A DNA stretch of 64,000 nt from Rickettsiales bacterium (lineage in GTDB: Bacteria > Pseudomonadota > Alphaproteobacteria > Rickettsiales > JAJNBL01): positions 261,029-325,028 of the forward strand of contig JAJNBL010000002.1 of the NCBI GenBank assembly GCA_021156175.1, read 5' to 3'. Below, piece after piece: positions 55,901 to 64,000 of this stretch. Under the pieces are notes generated by a model. The model was not told the DNA's origin. It worked only from the letters and a program-made list of their open reading frames with translations, and made no database searches. The translations under genes were made by a program, and so were the position numbers. Positions within the stretch are counted from its first letter, which is position 1. Each line of letters opens with the position of its first letter.

Positions 55901-56274
55901 AACAGTGTCTGGTAGTCGATGATTCTAAAGTAGTTCGGAAGTTTGCACGGCATCTTCTAGAAGAGCTGGGTTTTAATGTGCGCGAAGCGGAAGATGGCGA
56001 GGTGGCGCTCAAAGCCTGCGCCGAATCAATGCCAGAAATGATGTTGCTCGATTGGAATATGCCCGTAAAAGATGGACTTGAGTGCTTGGAAGAGCTGCGC
56101 GCCATGACGAATGGCGGAAGCGTTGTGGTGATTTTTTGCACAACGCAAAACGATATGGCGCATATCCAAAATGCGATCATGACCGGTGCTAATGAATATA
56201 TCATGAAACCGTTCGATAAAGAAATCCTGAAAGATAAGCTTATCCAGACAGGGTTGATAACGGATTCTGTGTAA
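55897..56274 (+). CDS. cheY: Chemotaxis response regulator CheY
   Basis: A single receiver domain of 125 residues with acidic pair D8-D9, phospho-acceptor D52 (LLDWNMPVKDG), Thr in FCTTQND and the switch Lys in IMKPFDKE. It would carry the phosphoryl group from CheA to FliM/FliN at the motor. It overlaps the cheW stop (ATGA). Confidence 0.97.
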   Translation: MKQCLVVDDSKVVRKFARHLLEELGFNVREAEDGEVALKACAESMPEMMLLDWNMPVKDGLECLEELRAMTNGGSVVVIFCTTQNDMAHIQNAIMTGANEYIMKPFDKEILKDKLIQTGLITDSV

Positions 56275-56286
56275 AAGGGGAGGTAC

Positions 56287-57402
56287 GTGGTAGAATATAT
56301 CCCCACTTCTCCGAAGCCTCCACCTATCCGTGTAATGATTGTCGATGATTCGGCAGTTGCTCGTCAAATGGTTACACGCGTACTGCATACTGCAAATGAT
56401 ATCGAGATCGTGACGACTGCTAATAACGGTGAGGTGGCAATTGCGGCCTTAAGATCTCATGCCGTAGATGTGATTCTCCTGGATGTCGAAATGCCGGTTA
56501 TGGATGGTATTACGGCACTGCCAAAGCTTCTTGAAATAGCTCCCCGAAGTAAAATAATCATGGTCTCAAGTCTCACGCGTGAGGGGGCAGAGGTGACCAT
56601 AAAAGCACTCGGAAAAGGTGCGGTGGATTGTATGAGTAAGCCTTCTGCACAAAGCATGGCGAACAGTTTAGAATATTTTGGTCAGGAATTATTGAGGAAA
56701 ATACGCGGAGTATCCACGACCGTAGTGGAACCTGTAGCGCCTCTTACTTCATCTCCCACCTTAGCGTCTACATCTACGTCTTCGATCGTGTTGCGCCCTC
56801 ATAAATTCATTGCTCCTCCCAAAATATTGGCGATCGGTTCTTCTACGGGAGGTCCGTTAGCGCTTGCGGAACTTTTCCGGCAACTCCAAGGCATATTCAC
56901 AGCGAATATTCCGATTGTCATCACACAGCATATGCCGGCTTTTTTTACGTCGGTGCTTGCACAACATTTGGCTCGAGTAAGCGATATGCCCTGCCATGAG
57001 GCAACTCAGGGGCAAATACTCGAACCCCGTAATATCTATATTGCACCAGGGGATTTTCATCTGACATTTGAAAAAGTCGGACAACAGGTGGCGGTACGTT
57101 TAACGCAGTCGGATCCTGTTAATTTCTGCCGTCCGGCGGTCGACCCGATGTATGAGAGCCTTATTGATGTGTATGGCGGAGAGAAAATTCTTGGACTTAT
57201 CTTAACCGGCATGGGTCAGGATGGTCTGCACGGTGCAGAAAAGATTGTGGAGAAGGGCGGAAGTATCATCGCGCAGGATCAGAAAACCAGTGTAGTATGG
57301 GGAATGCCCGGCGTAGTGGCGACCAAAGGCCTGTGCAGTGCGGTATTGCCATTACCAGAAATCGGCGCCTATGTTGCCAAAATATGTGGGGGTCGCTCAT
57401 GA
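56287..57402 (+). CDS. cheB: Chemotaxis protein-glutamate methylesterase CheB
   Basis: A 371-residue response regulator esterase that removes methyl groups from receptors. The receiver has D20-D21 and D66 (LLDVEMPVMDG). After a Ser/Thr/Pro linker the methylesterase shows its triad: Ser in AIGSSTGGPLALA, His in TQHMPAFF and Asp in LTGMGQDGLHGA. It starts at GTG, 12 bp after cheY. The final codons overlap cheR. Confidence 0.97.
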   Translation: MVEYIPTSPKPPPIRVMIVDDSAVARQMVTRVLHTANDIEIVTTANNGEVAIAALRSHAVDVILLDVEMPVMDGITALPKLLEIAPRSKIIMVSSLTREGAEVTIKALGKGAVDCMSKPSAQSMANSLEYFGQELLRKIRGVSTTVVEPVAPLTSSPTLASTSTSSIVLRPHKFIAPPKILAIGSSTGGPLALAELFRQLQGIFTANIPIVITQHMPAFFTSVLAQHLARVSDMPCHEATQGQILEPRNIYIAPGDFHLTFEKVGQQVAVRLTQSDPVNFCRPAVDPMYESLIDVYGGEKILGLILTGMGQDGLHGAEKIVEKGGSIIAQDQKTSVVWGMPGVVATKGLCSAVLPLPEIGAYVAKICGGRS

Positions 57403-58208
57403 TGACGCCGCAAGATTTTACCTATGTGATCACGCTTGTGAAAGACCGTTCGGGGATTGCATTGACAGAAGGCAAAGAGTATCTCGTGGAATCCCGTCTG
57501 CTTCCTCTCGCGAGAAAACATGGAATGACAACAATTACGGAGTTGGTGGCCTACGTGAAAACGGCCAAAGATGAAGCTCTGACGCATGCGCTTGTTGAGG
57601 CGATGACAACCAATGAATCGTCCTTCTTTCGTGATACTAAACCGTTTGATCATTTGCGCAACTTAGTGCTGCCACACCTCATGGATACGTGCAAAAAGAA
57701 AGGAAAAATCCGGATATGGAGTGCGGCCTGCTCGACGGGACAAGAAGCTTATTCCATTGCAATGACGTTGCTTGAATTGCCTTCATGTAAAGACATCCCG
57801 ATTGAAATTATCGGGACAGACATCAATACCCAGGTGGTAGAGAAAGCAGAAAAAGGCATTTATTCACAATTTGAAGTCCAACGTGGGCTGCCGATTACAA
57901 TGCTGGTGAAATACTTTACTCAGGAACGAGAGACCTGGCAGGTGAAGGATAACCTGCGTGCGCTTGTGAAATTCAAACAGCAAAATTTACTGGGTGATCT
58001 TCGAAACCTTGGAAGGTTTGATATTATTTTCTGCCGAAATGTGCTGATTTATTTTGATGCGGCAACGAAAACCCAAGTGCTGCAGGGGCTAAAGAATTGC
58101 ATGGAGCCGCATGCATTGCTGTATCTTGGCAGCACAGAAAGTATTATGGGATTGGCCGAAGATTGCTTAACGCAGTTTGATGCGAATGGGATTTATAAAT
58201 TGAAATAA
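57399..58208 (+). CDS. cheR: Chemotaxis protein methyltransferase CheR
   Basis: CheR methylates receptor glutamates using SAM. The 269 residues include an N-terminal helical domain (YVITLVKDRSGIALTEGKEYL). Motif TTNESSFFRD, the SAM loop WSAACSTGQEAYSIAMTL and FCRNVLIYFD follow. The start at 57399 gives an ATGA overlap with the cheB stop; longer starts upstream lie within cheB and are rejected. It is the last gene of the che operon. Confidence 0.97.
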   Translation: MMTPQDFTYVITLVKDRSGIALTEGKEYLVESRLLPLARKHGMTTITELVAYVKTAKDEALTHALVEAMTTNESSFFRDTKPFDHLRNLVLPHLMDTCKKKGKIRIWSAACSTGQEAYSIAMTLLELPSCKDIPIEIIGTDINTQVVEKAEKGIYSQFEVQRGLPITMLVKYFTQERETWQVKDNLRALVKFKQQNLLGDLRNLGRFDIIFCRNVLIYFDAATKTQVLQGLKNCMEPHALLYLGSTESIMGLAEDCLTQFDANGIYKLK

Positions 58209-58212
58209 TTTC

Positions 58213-58710
58213 CTACTTCTTTTTCTTCGTACTCGTCCGTGCAAGCAACGCATCTATTTCTCCTAATATGGCATCTTCTACCGCATGTTTGGTTGATTGA
58301 GGAGCTGTTGTGGGTTTTGCCATTTTGGCCTCTTTGCGCAATCTCTTTCGTTTGGCAAAGGGAAGGGCGAAATAACAAAATACGTTGCTCAAAACCAATG
58401 CCGCGCTGTAACAGATGGTTTTCAGTAAAAGATTTCCCCCAATAACCGAGCCCACGACAATCATGATGCGCTCATTGGAGAAATCACGTGTACCCTGGAA
58501 CCATTCTTGCCAGTGGGTGAAGAGTGCGGATCCAACGGCTTGTGGAGATGTGAGGAAATCCGCGCGTAAATATCCGGTTCCCTCAAACAGCACAACTTGG
58601 AGGAATCCCGCGAGGTAAATCGTCAAGATCAACCCAAACAATCCCTTCGCAAAGAAGCGATAGATTCCATATGTAAATGGACCTAATTGGAGCCACGGGG
58701 AAAGATGCAT
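58213..58710 (-). CDS. Predicted membrane protein of unknown function
   Basis: 165 residues with hydrophobic segments near 22-42 (LFGLILTIYLAGFLQVVLFEG) and 82-118, joined by a polar loop. A Lys/Arg-rich cytoplasmic tail ends the protein (AILGEIDALLARTSTKKKK). No family recognised. AAGGAA lies 11 nt before the ATG. It is convergent with cheR with a 4-bp gap and probably co-transcribed with the gene at 58780. Confidence 0.72.
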   Translation of the reverse strand: MHLSPWLQLGPFTYGIYRFFAKGLFGLILTIYLAGFLQVVLFEGTGYLRADFLTSPQAVGSALFTHWQEWFQGTRDFSNERIMIVVGSVIGGNLLLKTICYSAALVLSNVFCYFALPFAKRKRLRKEAKMAKPTTAPQSTKHAVEDAILGEIDALLARTSTKKKK

Positions 58711-58779
58711 TGAACCGTTCCTTCATTTTGGATGAAAAGAGGGATGTTACTTAAGATAGGTAGTCAGCACAAGGCCGAG

Positions 58780-59382
58780 TTAAAGAGTCGGTTTCTTGTG
58801 AGAAGAAAAACGGTTATCAGTAAAATCCACATTCTTGCCGGAATCTTCGGGCTTTGGGAGGTATGCATCAATCCCGCTCCCTTTTTTCCCCTGGAAATCC
58901 CCCAAGGTGGAACTTTGGGGTATTTCATTGATGGATGCCATCATAAAAAAGGGTTGTCCTTGCTGCTCCATGCTTTGTTCTATCGAGGTTTTGACGCGCT
59001 CACGCACTTTTTGGAGAATCTTTTCCCGCTGATCGGGCGGCAAAGCATCGAATTCTTCCTTCGTTAATCCTTCCTCCCCCAAAATCATCGCGAACATACG
59101 CTCTTCGGGGGTCATATTCATGAATTTGAGAAATTCTTCCACGGCACCATTGGTATTTTTTGCCGCATCTGTGTCCTCTTGTCCCATGCGTTGGGCATCG
59201 TATTGGGTAGTGGCAGAGGTGGTAGGGAAAGCGTTTTTCTGCTCCGTTTGCGTTTGGGCTGGAGTGGGAGTGGGGGTATAGAATTGATTTTTCGAGGTAT
59301 TTTCGGCTTGAGGCTGTGATTTATCAGGCAGTGGAAAACTGCCAATATACATATGGGATGCATTAGGGCCAATGGTTGTCAT
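58780..59382 (-). CDS. Protein of unknown function with conserved helical segment
   Basis: 200 residues from the ATG at 59382, preceded by AGGAG; a longer frame to 59457 lacks support. The N-terminal half is Pro/Thr/Gln-rich and probably disordered. Residues about 90-150 form a charged helical segment: FLKFMNMTPEERMFAMILGE, then LTKEEFDALPPDQREKIL. Similar MTPEER blocks occur in assorted alphaproteobacterial proteins. The 5' leader can form a hairpin next to the ribosome site. Function unknown. Confidence 0.72.
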   Translation of the reverse strand: MTTIGPNASHMYIGSFPLPDKSQPQAENTSKNQFYTPTPTPAQTQTEQKNAFPTTSATTQYDAQRMGQEDTDAAKNTNGAVEEFLKFMNMTPEERMFAMILGEEGLTKEEFDALPPDQREKILQKVRERVKTSIEQSMEQQGQPFFMMASINEIPQSSTLGDFQGKKGSGIDAYLPKPEDSGKNVDFTDNRFSSHKKPTL

Positions 59383-59395
59383 AGGAATAGCTCCT

Positions 59396-59436
59396 ATAGA
59401 AATTGCAAATCTTTGTAAAAGAAATGCAATTTCTAT
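59396..59436 (-). promoter_or_regulatory. Leader hairpin next to the ribosome-binding site of the gene at 58780
   Basis: ATAGAAATTGCA (59396-59407) and TGCAATTTCTAT (59425-59436) are perfect 12-bp complements with a 17-nt loop. In the minus-strand transcript this stem ends right against AGGAG. AGGA can itself pair with TCCT five nt later, just before the ATG. Confidence 0.5.
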
Positions 59437-59442
59437 GCCATT

Positions 59443-59561
59443 TTTAGCATTCTCCATGGCTGCAAATGGTGCTCTGCTGTGTTCCGCTGCTCACGTACTC
59501 CTATGTACGCTCCACTGCGGTACTCGCACAACACCATTTTCGCGTCACGGAGAATGCTAAA
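59443..59561 (+). repeat. Palindromic repeat element, copy H
   Basis: TTTAGCATTCTCC (59443-59455) and GGAGAATGCTAAA (59549-59561) are a perfect 13-bp terminal inverted repeat. Inner AAATGGTG and CACCATTT arms also pair. The core GCTGCTCACGTAC-TCCTAT-GTACGCTCCACTGCGG is near 59485-59520. This copy lies 15 bp beyond the stop of minus-strand hslU, yet its core has the same plus-strand orientation as the other copies. Confidence 0.9.
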
Positions 59562-59575
59562 CTAGCATAGATCGG

Positions 59576-60886
59576 CTATAAAATAAACTTCGATAAATCG
59601 GTCTGTTTTGCGATATCGCCAACATATTTACGGACATAGGCAGCATCGATATTCACCGTCACACCGGTCATGTTGCTGGCCTCAAAGCTTACTTCTTCGA
59701 GCAGTTTTTCCAGTACCGTATGAAGCCGCCGCGCGCCGATGTTTTCAACACGTTTATTCACATCGGTCGCAATCGATGCAAGCTCGCGGATGCCTTCATC
59801 GGTGAAATTCAGCGTCACCTGTTCGGTGCCCATCAGTGCTGCATATTGCTTCGGCAGGCTTGCTTCTGGTTCTTTCAAGATACGTACCATATCGTCTTCT
59901 GTGAGCGCATTAAGCTCCACACGAATAGGCAATCGCCCTTGCAATTCAGGAAGAAGATCCGCAGGTTTCGCCATATGGAATGCACCAGACGCAATGAACA
60001 AAATATGATCGGTCTTCACTGTGCCATATTTAGTGGAAACGCACGTACCTTCCAAAAGCGGTAGCAGGTCACGCTGCACACCTTCACGGCTGACTTCGCC
60101 GCCTTTCACATCAGAACGCGCGCAAACTTTGTCGATCTCGTCGATAAATACAATCCCATCATTTTCCACCGCATTCACAGCGTCGCGCATAATGCGATCA
60201 TCATCGATCAGCTTGTCGCTTTCTTCGGCAATCAAGATGTCATACGATGCAGCAACCGTCATCTTCCGAGCTTTGGTGCGAGCGCCGCTTAAGGCTTTGC
60301 CCAGCATATCCCCAATGCTGATAACCCCCATGGCGCTGCCAGGCATGCCGGGAATTTCAAACGAAGGCATTCCAGAACCCGTATCAGCAACATCAATCTC
60401 GATTTCTTTATCGTTTAAGGAGCCGTCAATCAGCATTTGGCGGAATTTTTCGCGCGTCTCTTTGCTGGAGCTTTCGCCTACCAATGCGTTAAGCACCCGC
60501 TCTTCCGCAGCACTGCGCGCGCGCTCGACTACTTCTTTCCTGAGCGAGGTGCGCACCATCGTCACGGCGACTTCCATGAGGTCGCGGATGATGGAATCGA
60601 CATCCCGTCCCACATAGCCGACTTCGGTGAATTTAGTCGCTTCGATTTTCAAAAACGGAGCATTCGCAAGCTTCGCCAAACGGCGAGCAATTTCGGTTTT
60701 CCCGCACCCTGTGGGGCCTATCATTAGAATGTTTTTGGGAACGATTTCTTCGCGCATGGATTCATCAACTTTTTTGCGACGCCAACGGTTCCGCAGTGCG
60801 ATGGAAACCGCTTTCTTCGCATCGGTCTGGCCTACGATAAAGCGGTCTAATTCCGCAACAATTTCTCTGGGGTTTAAGGTGGTCAT
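59576..60886 (-). CDS. hslU: ATP-dependent protease ATPase subunit HslU (ClpY)
   Basis: The AAA+ unfoldase of the HslUV protease, 436 residues from the ATG at 60886. N-terminal [19 protein letters not shown], Walker [34 protein letters not shown] and Walker [11 protein letters not shown] are all present. A family sensor region ([16 protein letters not shown]) and the C-terminal KFIL tail, which docks into HslV, are also clear. A longer frame to 60934 would overlap hslV and is rejected. Confidence 0.97.
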   Translation of the reverse strand: MTTLNPREIVAELDRFIVGQTDAKKAVSIALRNRWRRKKVDESMREEIVPKNILMIGPTGCGKTEIARRLAKLANAPFLKIEATKFTEVGYVGRDVDSIIRDLMEVAVTMVRTSLRKEVVERARSAAEERVLNALVGESSSKETREKFRQMLIDGSLNDKEIEIDVADTGSGMPSFEIPGMPGSAMGVISIGDMLGKALSGARTKARKMTVAASYDILIAEESDKLIDDDRIMRDAVNAVENDGIVFIDEIDKVCARSDVKGGEVSREGVQRDLLPLLEGTCVSTKYGTVKTDHILFIASGAFHMAKPADLLPELQGRLPIRVELNALTEDDMVRILKEPEASLPKQYAALMGTEQVTLNFTDEGIRELASIATDVNKRVENIGARRLHTVLEKLLEEVSFEASNMTGVTVNIDAAYVRKYVGDIAKQTDLSKFIL

Positions 60887-60891
60887 AGGGA

Positions 60892-61437
60892 TTACAATTT
60901 CTCCAGCACAATATTGCCATTCGTAAAGACACAAATATCCGCAGCGATCTTCATGGATTTGCGGACAATTGCCTCCGGATCCAAGCCCGAATCGGAAAGT
61001 GCCCGGGCAGCGGCTAGGGCATAATTCCCGCCCGATCCAATCGCGACGATCCCGTCTTCCGGCTCCAGCACATCGCCGGTTCCCGTGAGGATCAGGGAGA
61101 CGTCCTTATCGACCACAATCATCATTGCTTCCAGGCGCCGAAGATATTTATCCGTCCGCCAGTCCTTGGCAAGCTCCACGCAGGCCCGAGTGAGTTGACC
61201 GGGATGCTTCTCAAGCTTGGCTTCCAGACGTTCGAATAACGTAAAAGCATCGGCGGTGGCACCCGCAAAGCCGGCCAGGATCGAGCCATTCCCGAGCTTT
61301 CGGATCTTATTGGCGCTCGATTTCATGACCGTATTGCCAAGGGAAACCTGCCCATCACCCGCAATGGCGACCTCTTTGCCGCGTCTTACCGAAAGGATGG
61401 TAGTGCCGTAAAAAAGCTGGGGATTTGTATGTTCCAT
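60892..61437 (-). CDS. hslV: ATP-dependent protease peptidase subunit HslV (ClpQ)
   Basis: The proteasome-like peptidase of HslUV, 181 residues. A propeptide ([11 protein letters not shown]) precedes the catalytic Thr of TTILSVRRG, as in other alphaproteobacteria. [13 protein letters not shown] and [14 protein letters not shown] are typical. GGAG 8 nt before the ATG at 61437 fixes the start over a longer frame to 61494. It precedes hslU by 5 bp and is divergent from hisB. Confidence 0.97.
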   Translation of the reverse strand: MEHTNPQLFYGTTILSVRRGKEVAIAGDGQVSLGNTVMKSSANKIRKLGNGSILAGFAGATADAFTLFERLEAKLEKHPGQLTRACVELAKDWRTDKYLRRLEAMMIVVDKDVSLILTGTGDVLEPEDGIVAIGSGGNYALAAARALSDSGLDPEAIVRKSMKIAADICVFTNGNIVLEKL

Positions 61438-61600
61438 AAGTGACTCCGGTGATTCTGTTACTCTTAACTTGGGGTGTCTTGCTTTAGGATTCAAGTGTTT
61501 TTGGAAAATTCTTTGCTAATGTAGCAATGAAACGCTTGAGAGATAAGCCATTTAGGCCTATATAGAGGGTACCTAATAAACAACCATTGGCAGCAGGATT

Positions 61601-62203
61601 ATGGCCCGTACCGGTACCGTTACACGAAAAACCAAGGAAACCTCGATTACCGTCTCCATTAACCTGGACGGAGCCGGGGTCTATGAGGTCAACACCGGGA
61701 TTGGGTTTCTGGATCATATGTTGGAGCAGCTCTCTCGCCACAGCCTGATGGATATTACGGTGAAAGCGGAAGGCGATCTGCATATCGATTATCACCACAC
61801 GACCGAAGATACCGGCATTGCACTCGGTGAAGCTTTTGCACAAGCAATTGGCGATATGAAAGGCATCACGCGTTATGCGCATGCTTATATCCCGATGGAT
61901 GAGACATTAAGCCGTGTGGCGCTCGATATTTCCAAGCGTCCGTACCTGATTTGGAAGGTGGAATTTACCCGCGATAAATTGGGTGAAATGGATACGGAAT
62001 TGTTCAAAGAATGGTTCCAGGCCTTCGCACAAAGTGCAGGAATTACGCTGCATGTGGAAAATATTTATGGCCAGAACAATCACCATATTATTGAGTCTTG
62101 CTATAAAGGCTTGGCGCGCGCACTGAAATCCGCGATTGCCATTGACCCACGCCAGGCGCATCTGGTACCTTCGACCAAAGGAACCTTAGGCGGCACTTTG
62201 TAA
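61601..62203 (+). CDS. hisB: Imidazoleglycerol-phosphate dehydratase HisB
   Basis: A histidine-biosynthesis enzyme of 200 residues with metal-binding motifs [51 protein letters not shown] and DPR near the end. It is the stand-alone dehydratase, without a phosphatase fusion. The TAA stop is part of the left end of palindromic element I, which separates it from the DUF2628 gene. Confidence 0.97.
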   Translation: MARTGTVTRKTKETSITVSINLDGAGVYEVNTGIGFLDHMLEQLSRHSLMDITVKAEGDLHIDYHHTTEDTGIALGEAFAQAIGDMKGITRYAHAYIPMDETLSRVALDISKRPYLIWKVEFTRDKLGEMDTELFKEWFQAFAQSAGITLHVENIYGQNNHHIIESCYKGLARALKSAIAIDPRQAHLVPSTKGTLGGTL

Positions 62204-62323
62204 ATTTGACGAGTCTTGGCTGCAAATGTCATTTTGTCTGCGTTCCGATGCTCACGTACTTAAAGTACGCTCCGCTTCGGTATTCAACAAAACCCCATTT
62301 TCGGGGGCGGTCTAGCCAAATTT
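62202..62323 (+). repeat. Palindromic repeat element, copy I
   Basis: Ends AAATTTG and CAAATTT pair exactly, and the left one includes the last two bases of the hisB stop codon. GTCATTTTGT and ACAAAACCCC form part of the arms. The core GATGCTCACGTAC-TTAAA-GTACGCTCCGCTTCGG (near 62247-62280) is nearly identical to that of copy A, with a 5-nt loop. A GTCTAGCC variant of the CTAGCG right-end signature is present. Confidence 0.88.
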
Positions 62324-62351
62324 GAGCGACAAGAAGATTGTAGAGTAAATT

Positions 62352-62786
62352 ATGTTTAACCGTAGCCATTTTTATCTCGTCTATGTCAATCCGAATGCCG
62401 ATCGTGTGACGGATTCAGCTTTGTTCGTGCGGGATGGGTTTTCCTGGATGGCGGCGGTCCTCCATTTTTTCTGGCTGGGTTATCACCGCATATGGAAAGT
62501 GGCGGGGATCATCTTCCTGCTGTTTATGTTGCTCGGGATACTGGAAGCAAAAGATTTGATTTCTCCGGCCTTGTCTTATGCGATCCAAGTGAGTCTTTTT
62601 CTGTTTATTGGGTTCTCCGCGACCGATTGGTATGTGAGTGCGCTCGAAGACCGTGGCTATGTGCTGACCGATATTATCGCAGCGCATGACGAATTAGAAG
62701 CCAGCCAGCGCTTCTTTGGGCAATATACCCAAGCGAATAAATCGATTTCTACGTCCCTTAGCGCTCCTTTTTCCGTGCTCCCATGA
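62352..62786 (+). CDS. DUF2628 membrane protein
   Basis: A 144-residue protein with an N-terminal FYLVYVNPNADRVTDSALFVRDGFSW block, then three hydrophobic segments between about 33 and 100 (WLGYHRIWKVAGIIFLLFML). This fits the DUF2628 family. In alphaproteobacteria such a gene is often found between hisB and hisH, as here. Its role is unknown; a contribution to histidine synthesis is not implied. The stop overlaps hisH by four bases. Confidence 0.85.
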   Translation: MFNRSHFYLVYVNPNADRVTDSALFVRDGFSWMAAVLHFFWLGYHRIWKVAGIIFLLFMLLGILEAKDLISPALSYAIQVSLFLFIGFSATDWYVSALEDRGYVLTDIIAAHDELEASQRFFGQYTQANKSISTSLSAPFSVLP

Positions 62787-63418
62787 CAACATCAGTAGTG
62801 ATTATTGATTACGGTTCGGGCAATTTGCGGTCTGCCGCAAAATCCTTAGAACGTGCCGCCGAAAAAACGGGACGAAATGTGGTTGTCTCTTCGGATCCTA
62901 AAGCGCTAGAGGCCGCATCGCATATCGTGCTCCCAGGCGTTGGTGCCTTTGCTGACTGCATGAAGGGTTTGCAGGCGCTTCCTGGGATGATCGATGGGCT
63001 GGAGCAGGAAGTGCGCCTCCGCCAAAAGCCGTTCTTAGGCATTTGTGTGGGCATGCAACTCTTGGCGACACGCGGGTTTGAGCATGGAACGCATGCAGGT
63101 TTGGGATGGATTCCGGGCGATGTCGTTGCATTAACTCCGAAAGATCCTTCGTTGAAAGTTCCGCATATGGGCTGGAATGCGTTAGCGCTGACCCAAACAC
63201 ATCCGGTGTTAAAAGACATTCATGATGGCGATCACGCGTATTTTGTTCACTCGTACCATCTGGAGTGCAAGGAGCCGGGCTATGTCGCGGCGACGGTCGA
63301 GTATGGAACGAATGTTACGGCGATGGTGATTCACGATAATATCATCGCAACGCAGTTTCACCCGGAAAAAAGTCAAAAAACCGGGCTTGCGTTGCTAACG
63401 AATTTTCTTACACTGTAA
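62783..63418 (+). CDS. hisH: Imidazole glycerol phosphate synthase glutaminase subunit HisH
   Basis: A 211-residue class I glutamine amidotransferase that supplies ammonia to HisF. The nucleophile Cys is in LGICVGMQLL, and His and Glu are in TQFHPEKSQ. IIDYGSGNLRSAAKSLE is the family start. It overlaps the DUF2628 gene. hisA and hisF usually follow; the next gene here is a GNAT acetyltransferase. Confidence 0.97.
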   Translation: MTTSVVIIDYGSGNLRSAAKSLERAAEKTGRNVVVSSDPKALEAASHIVLPGVGAFADCMKGLQALPGMIDGLEQEVRLRQKPFLGICVGMQLLATRGFEHGTHAGLGWIPGDVVALTPKDPSLKVPHMGWNALALTQTHPVLKDIHDGDHAYFVHSYHLECKEPGYVAATVEYGTNVTAMVIHDNIIATQFHPEKSQKTGLALLTNFLTL

Positions 63419-63463
63419 CGGCGCTAAACACCCGATGAACAAAGCGCAAACCAAGAGAGCCCT

Positions 63464-63991
63464 ATGACCCAAATAGTTGTTGAAAGCATCACGGAATTTA
63501 AAGGTACGGACCTTGAGGATATCTGCGATGCGACCGAAGCGACGATCCTTGATAATGAGCATAGTTTTTCCATCGGTTTCAATCGTGATGGGTTGCCAAC
63601 GCGCGAGCAAATGGAAGCGTACTGGAAGGGAATTTTATTGGTTCCGGATCGGCAGTTGATTGTAGGAAGATTGGACGGGACAATTGCGTCTTCTATCCAG
63701 TTTGTGCGGCCTTCGGCAAAGCATGCTTCGTCATTTGCAGCGAGCGTGGAAAACCATTTCGTTGCACCCTGGGCACGCGGGCATAAGCTTGCCAAAGAAT
63801 TGTTAAAAGTGGTGGAAGATAAAGCGTCTTCGCAAGGATTGTTGTTGCTGAAACTGAGTGTACGCGCACCGCAAGAAGCCGCTGTATCGCTCTATGAAGC
63901 GATGGGCTATCGCCGCTGGGGGACGCTGGATAAATACGAGAAGATCAACGGCATTATTCATGCGGGGCATTTTTATTGTAAAGACCTCTAG
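63464..63991 (+). CDS. GNAT-family N-acetyltransferase
   Basis: 175 residues with the acetyl-CoA-binding region VAPWARGHKLAKELLKVVED (motif A, RGxGxG-like) and motif B SLYEAMGYRRWG. An N-terminal substrate domain precedes it. Substrate unknown. It follows hisH by 45 bp, where hisA is more often found, and ends 9 bp before the window edge. Confidence 0.88.
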   Translation: MTQIVVESITEFKGTDLEDICDATEATILDNEHSFSIGFNRDGLPTREQMEAYWKGILLVPDRQLIVGRLDGTIASSIQFVRPSAKHASSFAASVENHFVAPWARGHKLAKELLKVVEDKASSQGLLLLKLSVRAPQEAAVSLYEAMGYRRWGTLDKYEKINGIIHAGHFYCKDL

Positions 63992-64000
63992 GGTTTGTAA

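Noticed and set aside
1-64000. CRISPR array, rRNA operon or intact insertion sequence
   Set aside because: No regularly spaced direct repeats, no rRNA signatures and no transposase-like protein were found.

Overview
The window is a gene-dense stretch of an alphaproteobacterial chromosome. The lineage rests on gene order: miaA divergent from serB; cpoB-tilS-ftsH; pyrB-pyrC; map near radC; fliF-fliG-fliH-fliN with the sigma-54 regulator flbD; aspS divergent from rnd; and hslVU beside hisB-DUF2628-hisH. Pyruvate dehydrogenase E1 is split into alpha and beta subunits and the beta subunit has no lipoyl domain, as in Rickettsia. With two ankyrin-repeat proteins and a protein carrying nuclear-localisation-like motifs, this hints at a host-associated alphaproteobacterium that keeps flagella, chemotaxis and biosynthesis. 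The exact order cannot be fixed from the window.

Layout. 1-11 kb: serB fragment, miaA, addB, cpoB, tilS, ftsH, tsaC, proA, nadD. 11.1-13.3 kb: five tandem paralogous lipoprotein genes on the minus strand. 13.5-24.5 kb: GST, a DUF4402 exported protein, a CinA-like protein, map, a candidate NLS-bearing effector, radC, an APC permease, dnaQ, uppP, pyrB and pyrC. 24.5-27.8 kb: an ankyrin protein whose N-terminus looks like a caspase-type (clan CD) peptidase, and a lone pseudopilin. 27.9-33.2 kb: pdhA, pdhB and putA. 33.4-41.1 kb: the flagellar operon fliF-fliG-fliH-fliN-motA-flbD followed by a second ankyrin protein. 41.3-52.7 kb: rluD, a RodZ-like protein, a glycosyltransferase, a methyltransferase, a HIT protein, a DMT transporter with a tRNA-Thr just upstream, two small proteins, aspS, rnd and a LexA/CI-like regulator. 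52.8-58.2 kb: the chemotaxis operon cheA(hybrid)-cheW-cheY-cheB-cheR. 58.2-64 kb: two unknown proteins, hslU, hslV, hisB, DUF2628, hisH and a GNAT acetyltransferase.

The most unusual content is (i) a family of nine imperfect palindromic elements of about 110-150 bp. They share the core GCTCACGTAC-(5-6 nt)-GTACGCTCCGC but have arms private to each copy. Eight sit directly behind stop codons and one lies in frame inside putA, like the palindromic elements of Rickettsia. (ii) The five-gene lipoprotein array with a shared GC...YC signature. (iii) Three candidate host-interaction proteins, two of them placed inside otherwise conserved gene neighbourhoods. Functional claims for these are inference from sequence alone.
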